The notes beneath the pieces are model-generated. The model was not told where the DNA came from, ran no database searches, and worked only from the letters and a program-made list of their open reading frames with translations. Source: Vairimorpha ceranae (Eukaryota > Microsporidia > Nosematidae). From it: a DNA stretch of 64,000 nt. The translations under genes and the position numbers were made by a program. This document shows positions 1-10,691 of the stretch, in pieces. The DNA lies in contig NW_020169305.1 in the NCBI RefSeq assembly GCF_000988165.1, positions 27,784-91,783 of the forward strand, given 5' to 3'. Each line of letters opens with the position of its first letter. The stretch's first letter is position 1.

Positions 1-390
1 TATTAAAAAAAAGAAGCATTCTTAAATGAAAATAAAAGAGAAGAGGAGAAAGAAATGATTTATACCACAGATCGGTATTGGCCAAGAGGTCATACCTAGA
101 AATTTTCCAAATTTTAAGTATTGTTTTAACACGCTCTCAATATAGGACACTTCTGGCCTGTAACTTTTATAAGTAAGTTTACCTTTATTTAGTAAATTAT
201 ATTGCTATTGGTATCTTACTTGAATTCTATTCCAATCTATATATTCTTTTTGGAGATTAAATATTTATATAAAATTCTTTTTCTAGAAAATTTATTTTTA
301 TCTAAAAACCAATTTTTAATTTTAAAAAATTTACAAGTGGTTATTATACCACAGGCCGCAATAACAAGTATCTACGTGTTAATATTCCGC

Positions 391-573
391 ATAAATTATT
401 TTCATCTCTTCTTAAAAAATTTTAGTGTAAAATTTATTTCCTTATCTAACCTTAATGAATTATAAAACTAACAATAAGGAACACAGCCGCAGGGCCTTCC
501 ACAAAAAACACATTGTAGACCCAAAAGGGTAATTTAATTATCATAATTCAGGTAAAAGCTTACCACAGGCAGA
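391..573 (+). repeat. Dispersed repeat A, copy 1
   Basis: About 180 bp, recognisably the same as the reverse complement of 52246-52427. Shared blocks include AACACAGCCGCAGG, a TCCACAA block, CACATTGTAGACCCA and AATTTAATTA. The conserved blocks are much more GC-rich than the surroundings. A degenerate third relative of its right-hand neighbour (about 589-638) may lie at 40450-40505. The element type is unknown. It could be a piece of a mobile-element end. Confidence 0.7.
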
Positions 574-1136
574 ATGACGTGCAGCGTTGAGAGTTTTCTT
601 AGCTCTAGTCGCCTACCTGCCAATATTGCCATAATTTAATAGATATGTGTAAATTTTAATGCTTTTAAAAGTGCGTTAAACATTAAGCTAAGGAAAATTT
701 AAAGAAAATATTAATACTGCTATTGAAGAATAGTCAGAAATAATTTAAACATTTTTTTTAGCAAAAGATAAAAAGAGTTAATACTTTAATAAAATATATT
801 TTTTATGTCTGCATTTTTTATAGCTATTTTTTGTGCTTTGATATACCCCTTTATAGATAAATAACTAACAATTAAAGATTTAGATTATACTTAAATATTT
901 AAGAAAACATTTTTATAAGTTTAAATTTTATCACGGAAGCAAAAATAATAAAACGTTATTTACTTTAAACAAATTAGATAACGGATCAGCACTTTAAAAA
1001 AATTTTGTAAAGCATTAGCTTTTTGCAGTTACAAGGGAGATAGGTAATGTAAACTTTTTTTATTTCTTGTTATCATTTTCTGCAGCCGCCAACCAATTAA
1101 ATGCAATAGGACGATTGTTTTAATCATGATTAGTTT

Positions 1137-1171
1137 TGTGGTATAATACCACATGATGGTCGAAAGACCAT
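1137..1171 (+). other. Two adjacent perfect hairpins, one with GAAA loop
   Basis: Positions 1137-1153 form a 7-bp stem (TGTGGTA/TACCACA) with a 3-nt loop. Positions 1156-1171 form a 6-bp stem (ATGGTC/GACCAT) capped by GAAA, a GNRA tetraloop. Only two bases separate them. The arrangement is visible directly, but its function is unknown. Confidence 0.5.
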
Positions 1172-1378
1172 GAACAAATTAAATTTATAATTGGTTCATA
1201 AAGTGAATGTCAGCAATCTGTAACACTGAACTAAGCATTTTAAAATATAATTGGTGGCTTTTAAAAGTAAATTATTTAAAAAAGAAATTATAAAAAACAT
1301 ATTCGGTATAAATCATTTAAATTATTTTAACCACAGGACCTAGAAACGGTTCTCAGCCCATAAAGACCGGGCTAATAA

Positions 1379-1403
1379 TAACACACCTATCATTAGTGTG
1401 TTA
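1379..1403 (+). other. 8-bp perfect stem-loop
   Basis: TAACACAC (1379-1386) and GTGTGTTA (1396-1403) are perfect inverted repeats with a 9-nt loop. A smaller AGCCC/GGGCT stem lies just upstream. This may be part of a structured RNA or a decayed element end, and no flanking gene explains it. Confidence 0.4.
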
Positions 1404-1692
1404 GAATAATTTATAGGATGAACTTTATGCCATGGACTCACCTCAATTTTTTTTGGTCTTTTCAATAACCAATAGACCTCTTTTTATTAACTTAAAAGTA
1501 GTATAGGAAATTTTTTTACAAACATACATTTTCTATGAAACCTTTAAATAACAATAAGTCAGTCTACCCTTCATTCTTAAACAAATACACAATACCTGCG
1601 AGGTACGGTACTTTTGAAAACTCATTTGTGATTTTATTTATTGTGATTCTAAAATCCGAATATATTAAATATTTTAATTGAAACCATAATTT

Positions 1693-1884
1693 TTAAATTT
1701 GTAAAGGCTTATTGGAGTTATAATTGATGGAGATCACGCCGTGCGAATAATACATGGTGGTTTTATATGCAAAATGTGCGATATTACCTATATTTCTCAG
1801 CTTCTTCAAAAAGACATTCGTGTGAGTAAACAAGGTAAAGTTTAAGAAAATTAGAATACTAACTGAAAAGAATAAGAAAACCAT
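1693..1884 (-). CDS. Doubtful small secreted or membrane ORF (63 aa)
   Basis: Starting from the internal ATG at 1884, the ORF encodes a very hydrophobic N-terminus (residues 1-19) followed by a short neutral to basic tail. The upstream extension in the same frame lacks an ATG. There is no CCC motif before the start and no recognisable family. In such an AT-rich spacer a 63-codon ORF could be chance, so it is listed only as a candidate. Confidence 0.2.
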   Translation of the reverse strand: MVFLFFSVSILIFLNFTLFTHTNVFLKKLRNIGNIAHFAYKTTMYYSHGVISINYNSNKPLQI

Positions 1885-2298
1885 GAGGCATTTTATAAAA
1901 TTTTTAAAAATATACACGAGGCCTTTCAAATAATGTGCAATAATTTTAAATAGTATTTCGTACTTAAGTAAATAATCAAATAAATCAGTTCACTATAAAT
2001 ACTTATAGATTGGATCCATATTGTGATTTCATTCATTATTCTAACATGTTCTGTTAGTGTCAAATCACTACACATTAATATGGTATAATACACATCAAAA
2101 ACTATTCAATATCTATCTACACTTTTGTTTTTGATCTATGACACATTTTCTGCTGATTAATTTTTTATTAACAATTAATGTTGTTAGAATAAATATAACA
2201 TCATAATCTTTTATTTAATATTTACAAATCAAAGCAATTATAAAAAATATAAAGTTAATAACAGTAATAATACTTTATATTTAAATCATTAAGTAATT

Positions 2299-2376
2299 TA
2301 ATAATTATTATTTATACAACGGGCATGTCAAAGCCATCAGCCTAATACTGCTGATTTGCGTGTATACACCTTTAAT
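2299..2376 (-). repeat. Dispersed hairpin repeat B, inverted copy (B3)
   Basis: On the minus strand this matches the two plus-strand copies at 23570-23669 and 25067-25165, including the block GATGGCTTTGACAT and the AT-rich tail AAATAATAATTATT. The embedded stem-loop (2336-2355) pairs ATCAGC with GCTGAT perfectly. In the other two copies the same position is a G-U pair (ATCAGC with GTTGAT). Confidence 0.8.
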
Positions 2377-2627
2377 GTCCCACAAAACAGTCTTTTGTAT
2401 AATTATAAGAAATAAAAATTATATATGTTACTTAAGTACTTAAAGCATGATTAACTTCAAATAAAATCTGTCATTTACTATAAAGAGCAAGTATTTTGTT
2501 TTTTAATTAAAATATAAAATTTCCGTTTACGTTTTTGAAATTTAAAAACATTTTCTTTTTAAAATTTTTGCAAAAATTCTTTTAAAACAAATTTTTAAAT
2601 TAAAGTAAAAATTTCATTTTTGCTTCT

Positions 2628-2640
2628 TGTATAAATACGG
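2628..2640 (+). promoter_or_regulatory. Possible TATA-type box upstream of secreted gene
   Basis: The 13-mer TGTATAAATACGG lies about 160 bp before the start codon at 2800. It recurs exactly at 42869-42881, upstream of another secreted-protein gene. In this AT-rich DNA the CGG end makes a 13-base match less likely by chance. Promoter function is inferred only. Confidence 0.3.
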
Positions 2641-2799
2641 TTAAAATTAAATTTATAGGAAATTGTTGCAAATTAAATCAGAAAATAATTTGAAAAAATG
2701 TTTAATTCAATAATTTAATGTTTTTTATTTAACAATTTTATTTTTTGTTGATTGTACAATTTTTAAAAAATTAATTTATTTTATATAAAAAAATTATAG

Positions 2800-3606
2800 A
2801 TGTCCCCAGCAATGTTATGCTTTTTGATACTTTTAACCCAAGTTATATGTACTAACGAATATGTTAATAAACAATCAACAGGAAGTTGTTGGTACAGTGT
2901 TAACTCAATAACAAATGAATATGCTGGTATGTTTAATAAGGATCAAAACGAATGTTTGTTTCGACAATTACAGGGAAAGGAAGCAATTATTAAGAAGCAA
3001 GAATTAATTATTCGGGACCATGAAGAATTTAAGAAAAAAGAACACCATGAAAGTTGCGAACTTTTTTTTGTTCTGGGAGAATTAACTAAAGAGCTAATAA
3101 GTGGTGACCATAAAAAATTGAAGACAAAACAGAATTCATGTACATGTAGCAGGGAATCTGGTAATCTATCTAAGACTAACCGAAATGCGTTTAAAGGTAA
3201 AGATAAATATATTAATCGAACTCAAAACGACACAGATGAACTTAAACAAAGCAATGCAAAAGATGCATCAAAAGCGGTTGTCACGGACGATAAACTAAAG
3301 AAGGAAACACGACGTGTATCGAAAGATTCTTTAGATGTTGATGGTAGTAGATCGTTTTCTGGTCCGGATAATTGTCAAAATATTAAAACTAATGAAAATT
3401 CGGAAAATACATTTGTTTCTGCCATAAAGGCAGCAGATAATACATCTTTAAGCAATTCTAAGAAGGAATTAAATGAAGACCATACTAGCAGTTGCACTTA
3501 CCTGTCTGAAGTTAGAAATTTTATTACCGATAAATTAACAGAACTCGATCCAGAGAATTCTTGGTTTGATTATTTTGTAGAAGAAAATTATGTTGAAAGA
3601 GAATAA
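2800..3606 (+). CDS. Secreted hypothetical protein, charged and polar (268 aa)
   Basis: The N-terminus has a clear signal peptide: a hydrophobic stretch at about residues 5-16 ending in VIC. A start at Met5 would give an even cleaner signal and is possible. The mature part is hydrophilic, rich in Lys, Glu, Asn and Ser, with scattered cysteines, including an SCTCS cluster near residue 109, and NRT/NGS-type glycosylation sequons. It has a possible short coiled coil at residues 55-90. No domain was recognised. It stands alone in the gene-poor left flank, and its composition fits a microsporidian spore-wall or host-directed secreted protein. That role is inferred from location and signal peptide alone. 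Confidence 0.65.
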   Translation: MSPAMLCFLILLTQVICTNEYVNKQSTGSCWYSVNSITNEYAGMFNKDQNECLFRQLQGKEAIIKKQELIIRDHEEFKKKEHHESCELFFVLGELTKELISGDHKKLKTKQNSCTCSRESGNLSKTNRNAFKGKDKYINRTQNDTDELKQSNAKDASKAVVTDDKLKKETRRVSKDSLDVDGSRSFSGPDNCQNIKTNENSENTFVSAIKAADNTSLSNSKKELNEDHTSSCTYLSEVRNFITDKLTELDPENSWFDYFVEENYVERE

Positions 3607-4409
3607 CTAAACAATTAAATTTATTGATTTCTAGTTCTACTTTATATTTTTATGATTGAAAATCATTACTTTTAACTTCATTTAAATTAGGTTATAAAGA
3701 CGAATTTTAAATCGAAAAAAACAAATTAACTTGGAAAGAAAAAAAATTGTATTTAAATTTTATTTTTTAAAAAGGGCTTTTTGTAAAAATATAAATATTT
3801 TCGAGTAATCGCAAATTACGTTTTATTTAATTTCAATTCTTTTTCCAGTTTTAAACTTTTCAAAAAGTATTTAAAAAGTTAACTAGGATTTCAAAAAGGA
3901 CAAAATTTTAATTTATTAAAATCTTTAATTATTAAATTTCAAACTATAACTTTAATAATTTTTAATCCTTTATATTTTACAATTAATCTAATCAAAAAAA
4001 AATTGTCAAATAGTTTGAATTATATGACCCCATAAAAATAAAGCATTTTAAAAAAAGAACAAAAAAACACAATAATAAAAGAATAAGATTTTTTAGGAAA
4101 TTTTTAAGAGAAAATTAAGTGAATTAACACCCTGTGATCAGGTCGTTTGACCGATCTGAAGGGGGAGAAGGTGTTGAAAGAAATGATTTACTTAATGACT
4201 TCTGTTTCTCTAAACTTATGATACCCCTTTTAAGGACATTTTTCTTAAATGGTTTTTTAATTTACTTTTGAGAGCTTTCAAATAAAATTAATATTTTTAT
4301 CAATTGATTTCGGCACTATTTAGGTGGCCTGAAATCCTTATCGTTTGTTCGATTTTATTTAACTTATTCTTTCAAGCGTTTTACAGATTGGCAGATCATT
4401 CAGATTGAG
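3607..4409. other. AT-rich spacer with a structured GC-rich island
   Basis: No gene is visible. Positions 4126-4175 stand out as a GC-rich block with nested complementarity (separate entry). It lies just beyond the C-terminal end of the ISXO2-like transposase remnant and may belong to that element's end. Confidence 0.5.
4126..4175 (+). other. Nested hairpin island, possible structured RNA
   Basis: The outer stem AACACC (4126-4131) pairs with GGTGTT (4170-4175). The inner arm GATC-A-GGTC (4136-4144) pairs with GACCGATC (4149-4156), with one bulged A and a GTTT loop. The remaining 3' side is a G-run (4161-4165). I do not recognise an RNA family. Confidence 0.4.
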
Positions 4410-5560
4410 GGATTCTAATGGTCAGTGATGATTCATCTATTGACACACTCTTTCGAGATACTAATCTTTCCACATAAATTCTAACAGCAAATTTTTAAGT
4501 TTGTCTTTTTTTTTATTTTATACTGTTGCCTTGCCAAATATGGTTCAATGTGCCGCTGCTTTGCGTTCGCGCAATAGGATTAACAAAGTTTGTGGTGCAG
4601 TTAACTGCTCTATGCTCTAATCCTGTTTTAATATTTAGGATTCTGTAGGCACCCATTCACCACTACAACTTTCTGTGCATAGCTTACAAACACGCTCTAT
4701 TATTGATAAAAAGTTATCAGCCGATCTATTTGAAGCTATTTTTATATATCTCTTTGCTGGGCAAAAATTTGTATCTACTATCTCTAAAGCCCACATTTGT
4801 GTATCAAAAATCTTACACTGTGGTAACTTTGGATAAGGTGGCCAAAACGGAAGTATTTCTCCAAGAGGAAGCAAATGAAGTTGTAATCTTTAAAACCAAC
4901 TTTTTTATTAATTGTTGTATACATTTTTGTGGAAGCTCTCAATACTGTCTTTCGTGCTTCTTCATTTTTCCATTACCTTTTTTAAGAATTTTTATTTATA
5001 GAAAATAAAATTCTAAAAAATTCATTAATAAAAAAATAATATAAAAAGGAAAATATAAAAATTTATGTGTTTGGATACCACACCTACCAACATTATTTTT
5101 CTGTTTCTGGAAAAATAAAGATTCATTTATTTGACAAATTACGTCCTGTACACCTAATCTGATAGAACCTTGGTGCAAATTTCTCACCACAACATCCTGA
5201 AACGCCCTAAGACTTTTATTTAAAGTAGATTTGCTGATCCCAAAAATGTGTTTAATTTGACAAACATCTTTATTCTCTAATCACAATAGTACGACTGTCC
5301 AAATATCTCCCAAAATTAACAGAAAATTTCTTAATGCTTACGAGATTTTAAATTTGATGCACGTTGCATTTTTTTACATATACAAACCATTTCATCTATA
5401 GAGTTGCCTCTAAGTAGTTCGTTCTTTCATAAAAATGTTACAGGAAACACACTTCATAATTTTACACAAAAGATTCCACCTTTTAAAAATCAACATCTTC
5501 ACATTTTTCCTTATATCTAAGTTGCAATAGTTGTTCAAATTTTGGGGCTATTATAATTTT
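4410..5560 (-). pseudogene. ISXO2-like (IS1595-type) transposase remnant 1
   Basis: Read on the minus strand, the pieces follow the order of an ISXO2-like DDE transposase. A helix-turn-helix-like segment ends near 5200. Then comes a QINESLF segment, the family's I/V-DES catalytic region, and KNNVGR (about 5100-5150). A WALEIVDT block with SADNFLSIIERV follows (about 4680-4800), then EHRAVNCTTNFVNP and IARTQ (about 4540-4600), matching the family's HxxVNHS-x-NFV...H-T region. Several frameshifts and in-frame stops separate the pieces, so it is inactive. ISXO2-like elements are common in Nosema-type microsporidia. Confidence 0.75.
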
Positions 5561-6390
5561 AAGAAACTAAAAAAATCAAAAAAAATCTTTAACACTTCAA
5601 AATATGCTTGTTTTTGTAATTGGTTTAAATTTATGTGATTTGTATATTGTTTAAAGGCTTAAAAAATGCTTTTACAGATTTTTATAGACTATATCTGGTT
5701 GTTGTTAACCTATTGTTTAACAATTTTTTATCAATTTATTTTAAATGGTATATTCATGACAGTTGTTTTAAAATACGTAAATCAGGGCACAAACTAGCTT
5801 GTCTTCTACAATTTGTGAAACAATTGATAAATATAGGTTTTATTTTAATATTTTAAATCTTAAGAATGTTATTTCTTTTTATTCTAAAATTGATTTTCTT
5901 CAAAATATATATGACAAACAAAAATCCACCTTTAAATGTTAACAATATTGTTTTGATAAATCATCAGCGTATATTGTAAATTTTTTTAAAAATATAAATT
6001 AAAGTCTGTTGTTGAAATCATTTATTTTGTATCGAATTAAATGGTTAAATGTTATTTGTTAATATAAAAAAATTTTTGTCGTTTAATAAAAACATAGACC
6101 TTTCTTGGATTTGTAAAGTTTAAAAATAGCGTATTATTAAAAAATGTATAATAATTTATTTTACATTTTTCTTTTGTACAAAAATGCTTGTCTAGTTACA
6201 AAATAATCTGTATTCAAAATGAAATCTAACATTTTTTGTAATAAAGCCACTTTTTAGTTTATTAATTTACTACAAATGACAATTTTTATTATATGACCGA
6301 TTTTTAATATAATATATTGTGTCAGTATGAGTTGTTGTACTATAAATTGCTTAAAAAGTAGGTTTTTAAATATTTTAAATGAATATTTAA
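5561..6390. other. AT-rich spacer, no gene seen
   Basis: It contains only short chance ORFs (for example 5635-5856 on the plus strand, with a non-ATG start). No repeat or RNA gene was recognised. Confidence 0.6.
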
Positions 6391-7032
6391 TTAAAATTCA
6401 CCAGAAATGGTTTGTTTAGGTATTCGATGGTGGCCATGATGGTGTGTACCTCTGTGGTGACCCCCAGAGTGCTCATGAGAATGATGACGTCCTGCGTGGC
6501 GTTTGCTAGCAAAATTATACAGTTTCTTTTCCCTGTCAAATGGTGTGTTGATATGATCATGTTTTCCTGTCGACGAATCCTCAAGTAGAGAAGTGTTATG
6601 AATAGGATCTTCTTGTATAGTCTCAAATATACTAAACAACTGATTATTGTCCACACTGCACGTATTTAAATCATACTGATCACTTAGAGGATTGTATTCA
6701 ATACATTTTCCGTTAAGTAGCAGCCTATACTTATTTTGACCAACATTTTCAAATTTAAATCTCTGATTGGATCCGCCATGAAACGTAAAGATTTTTACAT
6801 AGTTTGCTGCACCAACATCCCATACATTGTTGTCTCTCGGTGACCTAATTATTTCTGTATCGTCTGTATTTTTTTGAAATTCAAAAAATGTTGCCATGTC
6901 TTTCGCACAGGATGTTATTTTTCTATTTATAACTTCTGATTCTGAGATATCGCACATGTATAAATCTGCTGAATAATGTTTTATATACTCTGTTCTTACA
7001 GCTAATAGGACTAGTAGTACTAAATTGATCAT
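6391..7032 (-). CDS. Secreted ricin-B-lectin-like protein with His-rich tail
   Basis: A short signal peptide (residues 1-13) is followed by one beta-trefoil-like lectin region at about residues 20-140. Lectin features include DNNVWDV, FHGGSNQRFKFE (a QxF/QxW-type repeat), NGKCIEYN and NTCSVDNNQLFSI. The C-terminal about 45 residues are strongly histidine-rich (clusters HHSHEHSGGHH and THHHGHH), which could bind metal or an acidic polymer. Ricin-B-type lectin families are known in microsporidia, where some are linked to spore adherence to host cells. Carbohydrate binding here is inferred. Only the lectin-type binding module is seen; there is no toxin A-chain or enzymatic domain. The gene is isolated, with no CCC motif before its ATG. 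Confidence 0.8.
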   Translation of the reverse strand: MINLVLLVLLAVRTEYIKHYSADLYMCDISESEVINRKITSCAKDMATFFEFQKNTDDTEIIRSPRDNNVWDVGAANYVKIFTFHGGSNQRFKFENVGQNKYRLLLNGKCIEYNPLSDQYDLNTCSVDNNQLFSIFETIQEDPIHNTSLLEDSSTGKHDHINTPFDREKKLYNFASKRHAGRHHSHEHSGGHHRGTHHHGHHRIPKQTISGEF

Positions 7033-8808
7033 ATATAAAAAATTTTTAAAGAATTTATACTTAATGTGAAACGTTTTTGCGTTACATTTAGAATACCAAT
7101 AAATGTCAGGTTTTTAATCAATTAAAAATTTTTAATGATAATTTTAAGGTAAAAGGAACAAATAAATTTTATTTTTTAAATTTTAGCTTCAGTTGTCAAG
7201 ATTTGAAATCTAATACATTATTACAAAAAAGAAATATGTTTAGTAATTATTTATTTATAATATATGTATAAATTAACTTTGATATCTTTATCAGTGCCGT
7301 TTAAAGTTTAAAACAATACAAAAGATAATCATTACTCAGAACTTAAACTTTTTGACATATAATGTGTTTGTAACCATAAAAAATGTTTCTACTGCAGATT
7401 GGACTTAGAATAAGTGATATCTTTTTAAAAATCAAATTGATGGCGCATTTTGTATGAAACTTTGTTATAAGTCTTTAATATTCTACTAGATTGCTTTGTT
7501 TTCAATTATTTTTTTATTTAATACCAATGTTTTAAAAAAAAATTACAAAGGAAGATAATTTTACATTTACAACCACATTTTTAAAATAAATATCTTAACA
7601 ACGGAAGTTGTACAAATTAACGCTCTCATAGAAAACAATGTATAATAAATAAAATTACTGTTCATCACTTAAAGTTCTGTTTTATTCTACAAATGTATAT
7701 TTAAGTAATATAATAATTTTTTACTTAAAAATTTGTAAAAAAATCTTTAATATAAGATATATTTAAAATCTTTAAAGGGTTGTACATAATATTATTACAA
7801 ACAAAAACATACAAAAATCTTAAGAATGCTTCAGAAAGCATGAAAATAACTAGTGTCTTTTCTTAATGCTAACACGACAGCGAAATGAGATAACAGAAGA
7901 TAATGAACTCGTTTAAAAAGTAATCTGGGCAGCGTAGGAAGAGTAAATGATTAAAATTAAATTATATCAAAAAAAGGAATGTATTTTAAACACAAAAAAA
8001 TATAAAATAAAGATTTATATTTAATCTAATACATTATCAGTTATATAGCACCTAAATTTTTATTTAACAAATATATAAAAATTTTTGTCTTCTTCCTTTA
8101 GTCATAAAGTTTATCATATCCTTTTAAATACGTTTAAACCATTTGTTTTTTACCTTTGTTTTAATTAGTAGTTTCAATTTATTTTATTTTAAACATTTAT
8201 AGAGACCAATAAATATCTATTGCATTTATTAAAAAGATAAATCATATATTAAATTAAGTATATTAATTTATCAACCATTAAATTAAATTTTTTAATCATA
8301 AATATAAGAAACACCAGTAAAGTCTTTTTTAAATATTATTTACTCTAAATTACACAAGTAATATATTTCTTATAGCATCTTATTAAAGGTTATTTATACA
8401 AAACACTAGCATGTCACACAATCTTTATCTTTTTATTTTTATCAATAAATATTTTACAAATCTAGTTATTAAGTACATACAGCTACAATTACTTAAAATA
8501 GATAGTTCTCTTCCCTATGTAAAGTTTATTTTGGATAAAATATAATCATTTTGTAAAAACGGATAATAAATAACTATTAATATTCTGCCGAGGTGTTATG
8601 TAATTAATTTAATATATTCTTTTTTCCTTTTCTTATCTAGGGCCAAGTTAAAATATTTTCTTGTTACAATATTTTCTAAAAATCATTTTGGCGGGAAAAT
8701 AAAAAATTACAAAAATATGAAAATTTAATCATATCTTCAAATAAAAAAACTAACATTACAAAAAAATCAATTATAAAACTTTTATATAAAATTTTTCATA
8801 CCCCCATA
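7033..8808. other. AT-rich spacer between lectin and RNR2 genes
   Basis: About 1.8 kb without a supportable ORF or RNA gene. A small TGCTTCAGAAAGCA inverted repeat lies near 7826. The last 20 bases carry the CCC motif of the next gene. This marks the edge of the gene-dense core. Confidence 0.6.
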
Positions 8809-9786
8809 ATGACAAAGGACAATCAAATTGAGCCTTTATTAAATCCAAATGAAGAAAGGTATGTTTTATTTCCTATTAAATATCATGACATATGGCAGAT
8901 GTATAAAAAAGCCGAGTCATCATTCTGGACGGTAGAAGAAGTTGATCTAACTGCCGACAGAAATGATTGGTTATCATTAAATGATAAAGAAAGATACTTT
9001 ATTTCAAATATTTTAGCATTTTTTGCCGCGTCAGATGGTATTGTTAACGCCAATTTAGTTGAGAGATTCGCTAATGAAGTGACAATATTAGAAGCAAAGT
9101 GCTTTTATGGATTTCAAGTAGCCATAGAAAATATTCATAGTGAGATGTATTCATTATTAATAGATGCTTATATTACAGATCAAGATGAAAAAACACATCT
9201 CTTTAATGCGATAAGTACTATTCCATGTATAAAAAAGAAAGCTGACTGGGCACTTAAATGGATTAAAGATGAAAAATCATCATTCGCGACACGCGTCATT
9301 GCTTTTGCGTGCGTAGAAGGAATATTTTTTTCCGGCGCATTTGCGTCAATCTTCTGGCTAAAGAACAGAGGTCTTATGCCTGGTCTTACTTTCTCTAATG
9401 AATTAATTTCTAGGGATGAAGGGTTGCATTGTGACTTCGCTTGTTTGCTAAATCAATATTTAATTAATAAATCGCCACACATTCTTGATATAGTGAAAGA
9501 AGCGGTAGAAATAGAGAAAGAATTTCTAAGTGTCAGTTTACCGGTAAATCTTATTGGGATGAATTGTAAGCTTATGTGTCAATATATTGAATTTGTAGCT
9601 GATAGATTATTAATTAATTTAGGACTTGAGAAATATTACAATACACTGAATCCCTTCGATTTTATGGAAAATATAAGTTTAGTAGGGAAAACCAATTTCT
9701 TTGATAAAAGAGAGTCACAATATCAAAAAGCCTTTGTAGGAATTGAAAATGGCAATGACACATTTTCGCTCGATGCCGAGTTTTAA
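8809..9786 (+). CDS. RNR2: Ribonucleoside-diphosphate reductase small subunit (R2)
   Basis: R2 houses the diiron-tyrosyl radical used by the large subunit to make deoxyribonucleotides. At 325 aa it is near the family minimum. All six iron ligands occur at canonical spacing: D76 (SDG), E107 and H110 (ENIHSEMY), E170 (CVEG), E204 and H207 (RDEGLHCDF). The radical tyrosine is Y114. The C-terminus FSLDAEF matches the eukaryotic R2 tail that docks on R1. The start is supported by ACCCCCATAATG. The gene converges on the PTPA gene, 46 bp away. Identification is essentially certain. Confidence 0.97.
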   Translation: MTKDNQIEPLLNPNEERYVLFPIKYHDIWQMYKKAESSFWTVEEVDLTADRNDWLSLNDKERYFISNILAFFAASDGIVNANLVERFANEVTILEAKCFYGFQVAIENIHSEMYSLLIDAYITDQDEKTHLFNAISTIPCIKKKADWALKWIKDEKSSFATRVIAFACVEGIFFSGAFASIFWLKNRGLMPGLTFSNELISRDEGLHCDFACLLNQYLINKSPHILDIVKEAVEIEKEFLSVSLPVNLIGMNCKLMCQYIEFVADRLLINLGLEKYYNTLNPFDFMENISLVGKTNFFDKRESQYQKAFVGIENGNDTFSLDAEF

Positions 9787-9832
9787 TAAAAAATTATTAA
9801 TATAAAGTTATTTATATTGATTTTATTAATTA

Positions 9833-10540
9833 TTATTGTATTAGATATTTTCCGTATATAAAGCTTTTAGTAACTACATGTCTTCTTAATACTTCTCTAT
9901 CATACATTTTAATATAGTCATCAATATTCCGTAACTGTAAAAGCACTACACTTTTATTAATTAGACGTAAATTATGAAAAAAGTCTCCATTTTCTGCAAC
10001 ACCGAATACAAAAGGTAATAATTGATAATCATCCAACGACCAAGATCCTTTAGACCCGGCAGGTTCCAAATTAAACTTATTTATAAAATATTTTGATATT
10101 CTCCAGTATTGTTTGAATACTAAGTATATTTCATTGATACTTAAAATATTAGATTTATAAGCAACATAACAAAAACATAAAAAATTAAGTTCATGTCCTG
10201 TTCCGTAGTCTAATCTTTTACTGTTACCAAATGAGCTATGTAAATATTTATTTAATTCTAACAGATTATTAATATCCAATGTACTATTTATATTGAAATC
10301 AAAAAAGGAAGTAACATCAACCTCTAAGATTTTATTAAATACATCCTTAGAATTGGGATTAGCATATCTTCCTTTTTCATTTGATAGCGGTACACTATGA
10401 ATAATATTATAAATATTTTCTAAAATATTAATTATATTATTATTTTCAATTTGCTTATCTTTTTGTATTGAAGATACAATATCATTAATAAAGATTTTGA
10501 TACACTTGTACGATGGTGTTGAAAGAAAATCAATGTTCAT
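9833..10540 (-). CDS. Protein phosphatase 2A activator (PTPA/Rrd family)
   Basis: PTPA is a peptidyl-prolyl isomerase-like chaperone that activates PP2A-type phosphatases. The signature blocks are present: KGRYANP (56-62), FGNSKRLDYGTGHE (104-117) and LEPAGSKGSWSLDDYQLLPFVFG (158-180), followed by the short C-terminal IYGKYL. At 235 aa it is shorter than usual (about 300), with loops trimmed, as expected in microsporidia. The ATG follows TACCCTTT on the minus strand. The gene runs codirectionally with the upstream unknown gene (151 bp). Confidence 0.93.
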   Translation of the reverse strand: MNIDFLSTPSYKCIKIFINDIVSSIQKDKQIENNNIINILENIYNIIHSVPLSNEKGRYANPNSKDVFNKILEVDVTSFFDFNINSTLDINNLLELNKYLHSSFGNSKRLDYGTGHELNFLCFCYVAYKSNILSINEIYLVFKQYWRISKYFINKFNLEPAGSKGSWSLDDYQLLPFVFGVAENGDFFHNLRLINKSVVLLQLRNIDDYIKMYDREVLRRHVVTKSFIYGKYLIQ

Positions 10541-10691
10541 AAAGGGTATAAAATAATTGAAAGGTTTTTAGTTTTTCTTTTAAATTCGAATTTTACAAAA
10601 GCGAAACCAAAAATTTAAAAAGGTTAAAAAAATTCAATAAACATTAATGCCTTAACACCAAAAAACACACAATAAAATAAATATTCAAATC

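Larger units (their letters stand above)
1..2799. other. Gene-poor AT-rich spacer with repeats and hairpins
   Basis: No convincing housekeeping gene is visible in this 2.8 kb. It contains one copy of a dispersed repeat (391-573), adjacent hairpins (1137-1171 and 1379-1403), an inverted copy of a second dispersed repeat (2299-2376) and one doubtful short secreted ORF on the minus strand (1693-1884). The motif ACCACAG recurs near 61, 346, 562 and 1328, which suggests decayed copies of one repeat family. Confidence 0.6.
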
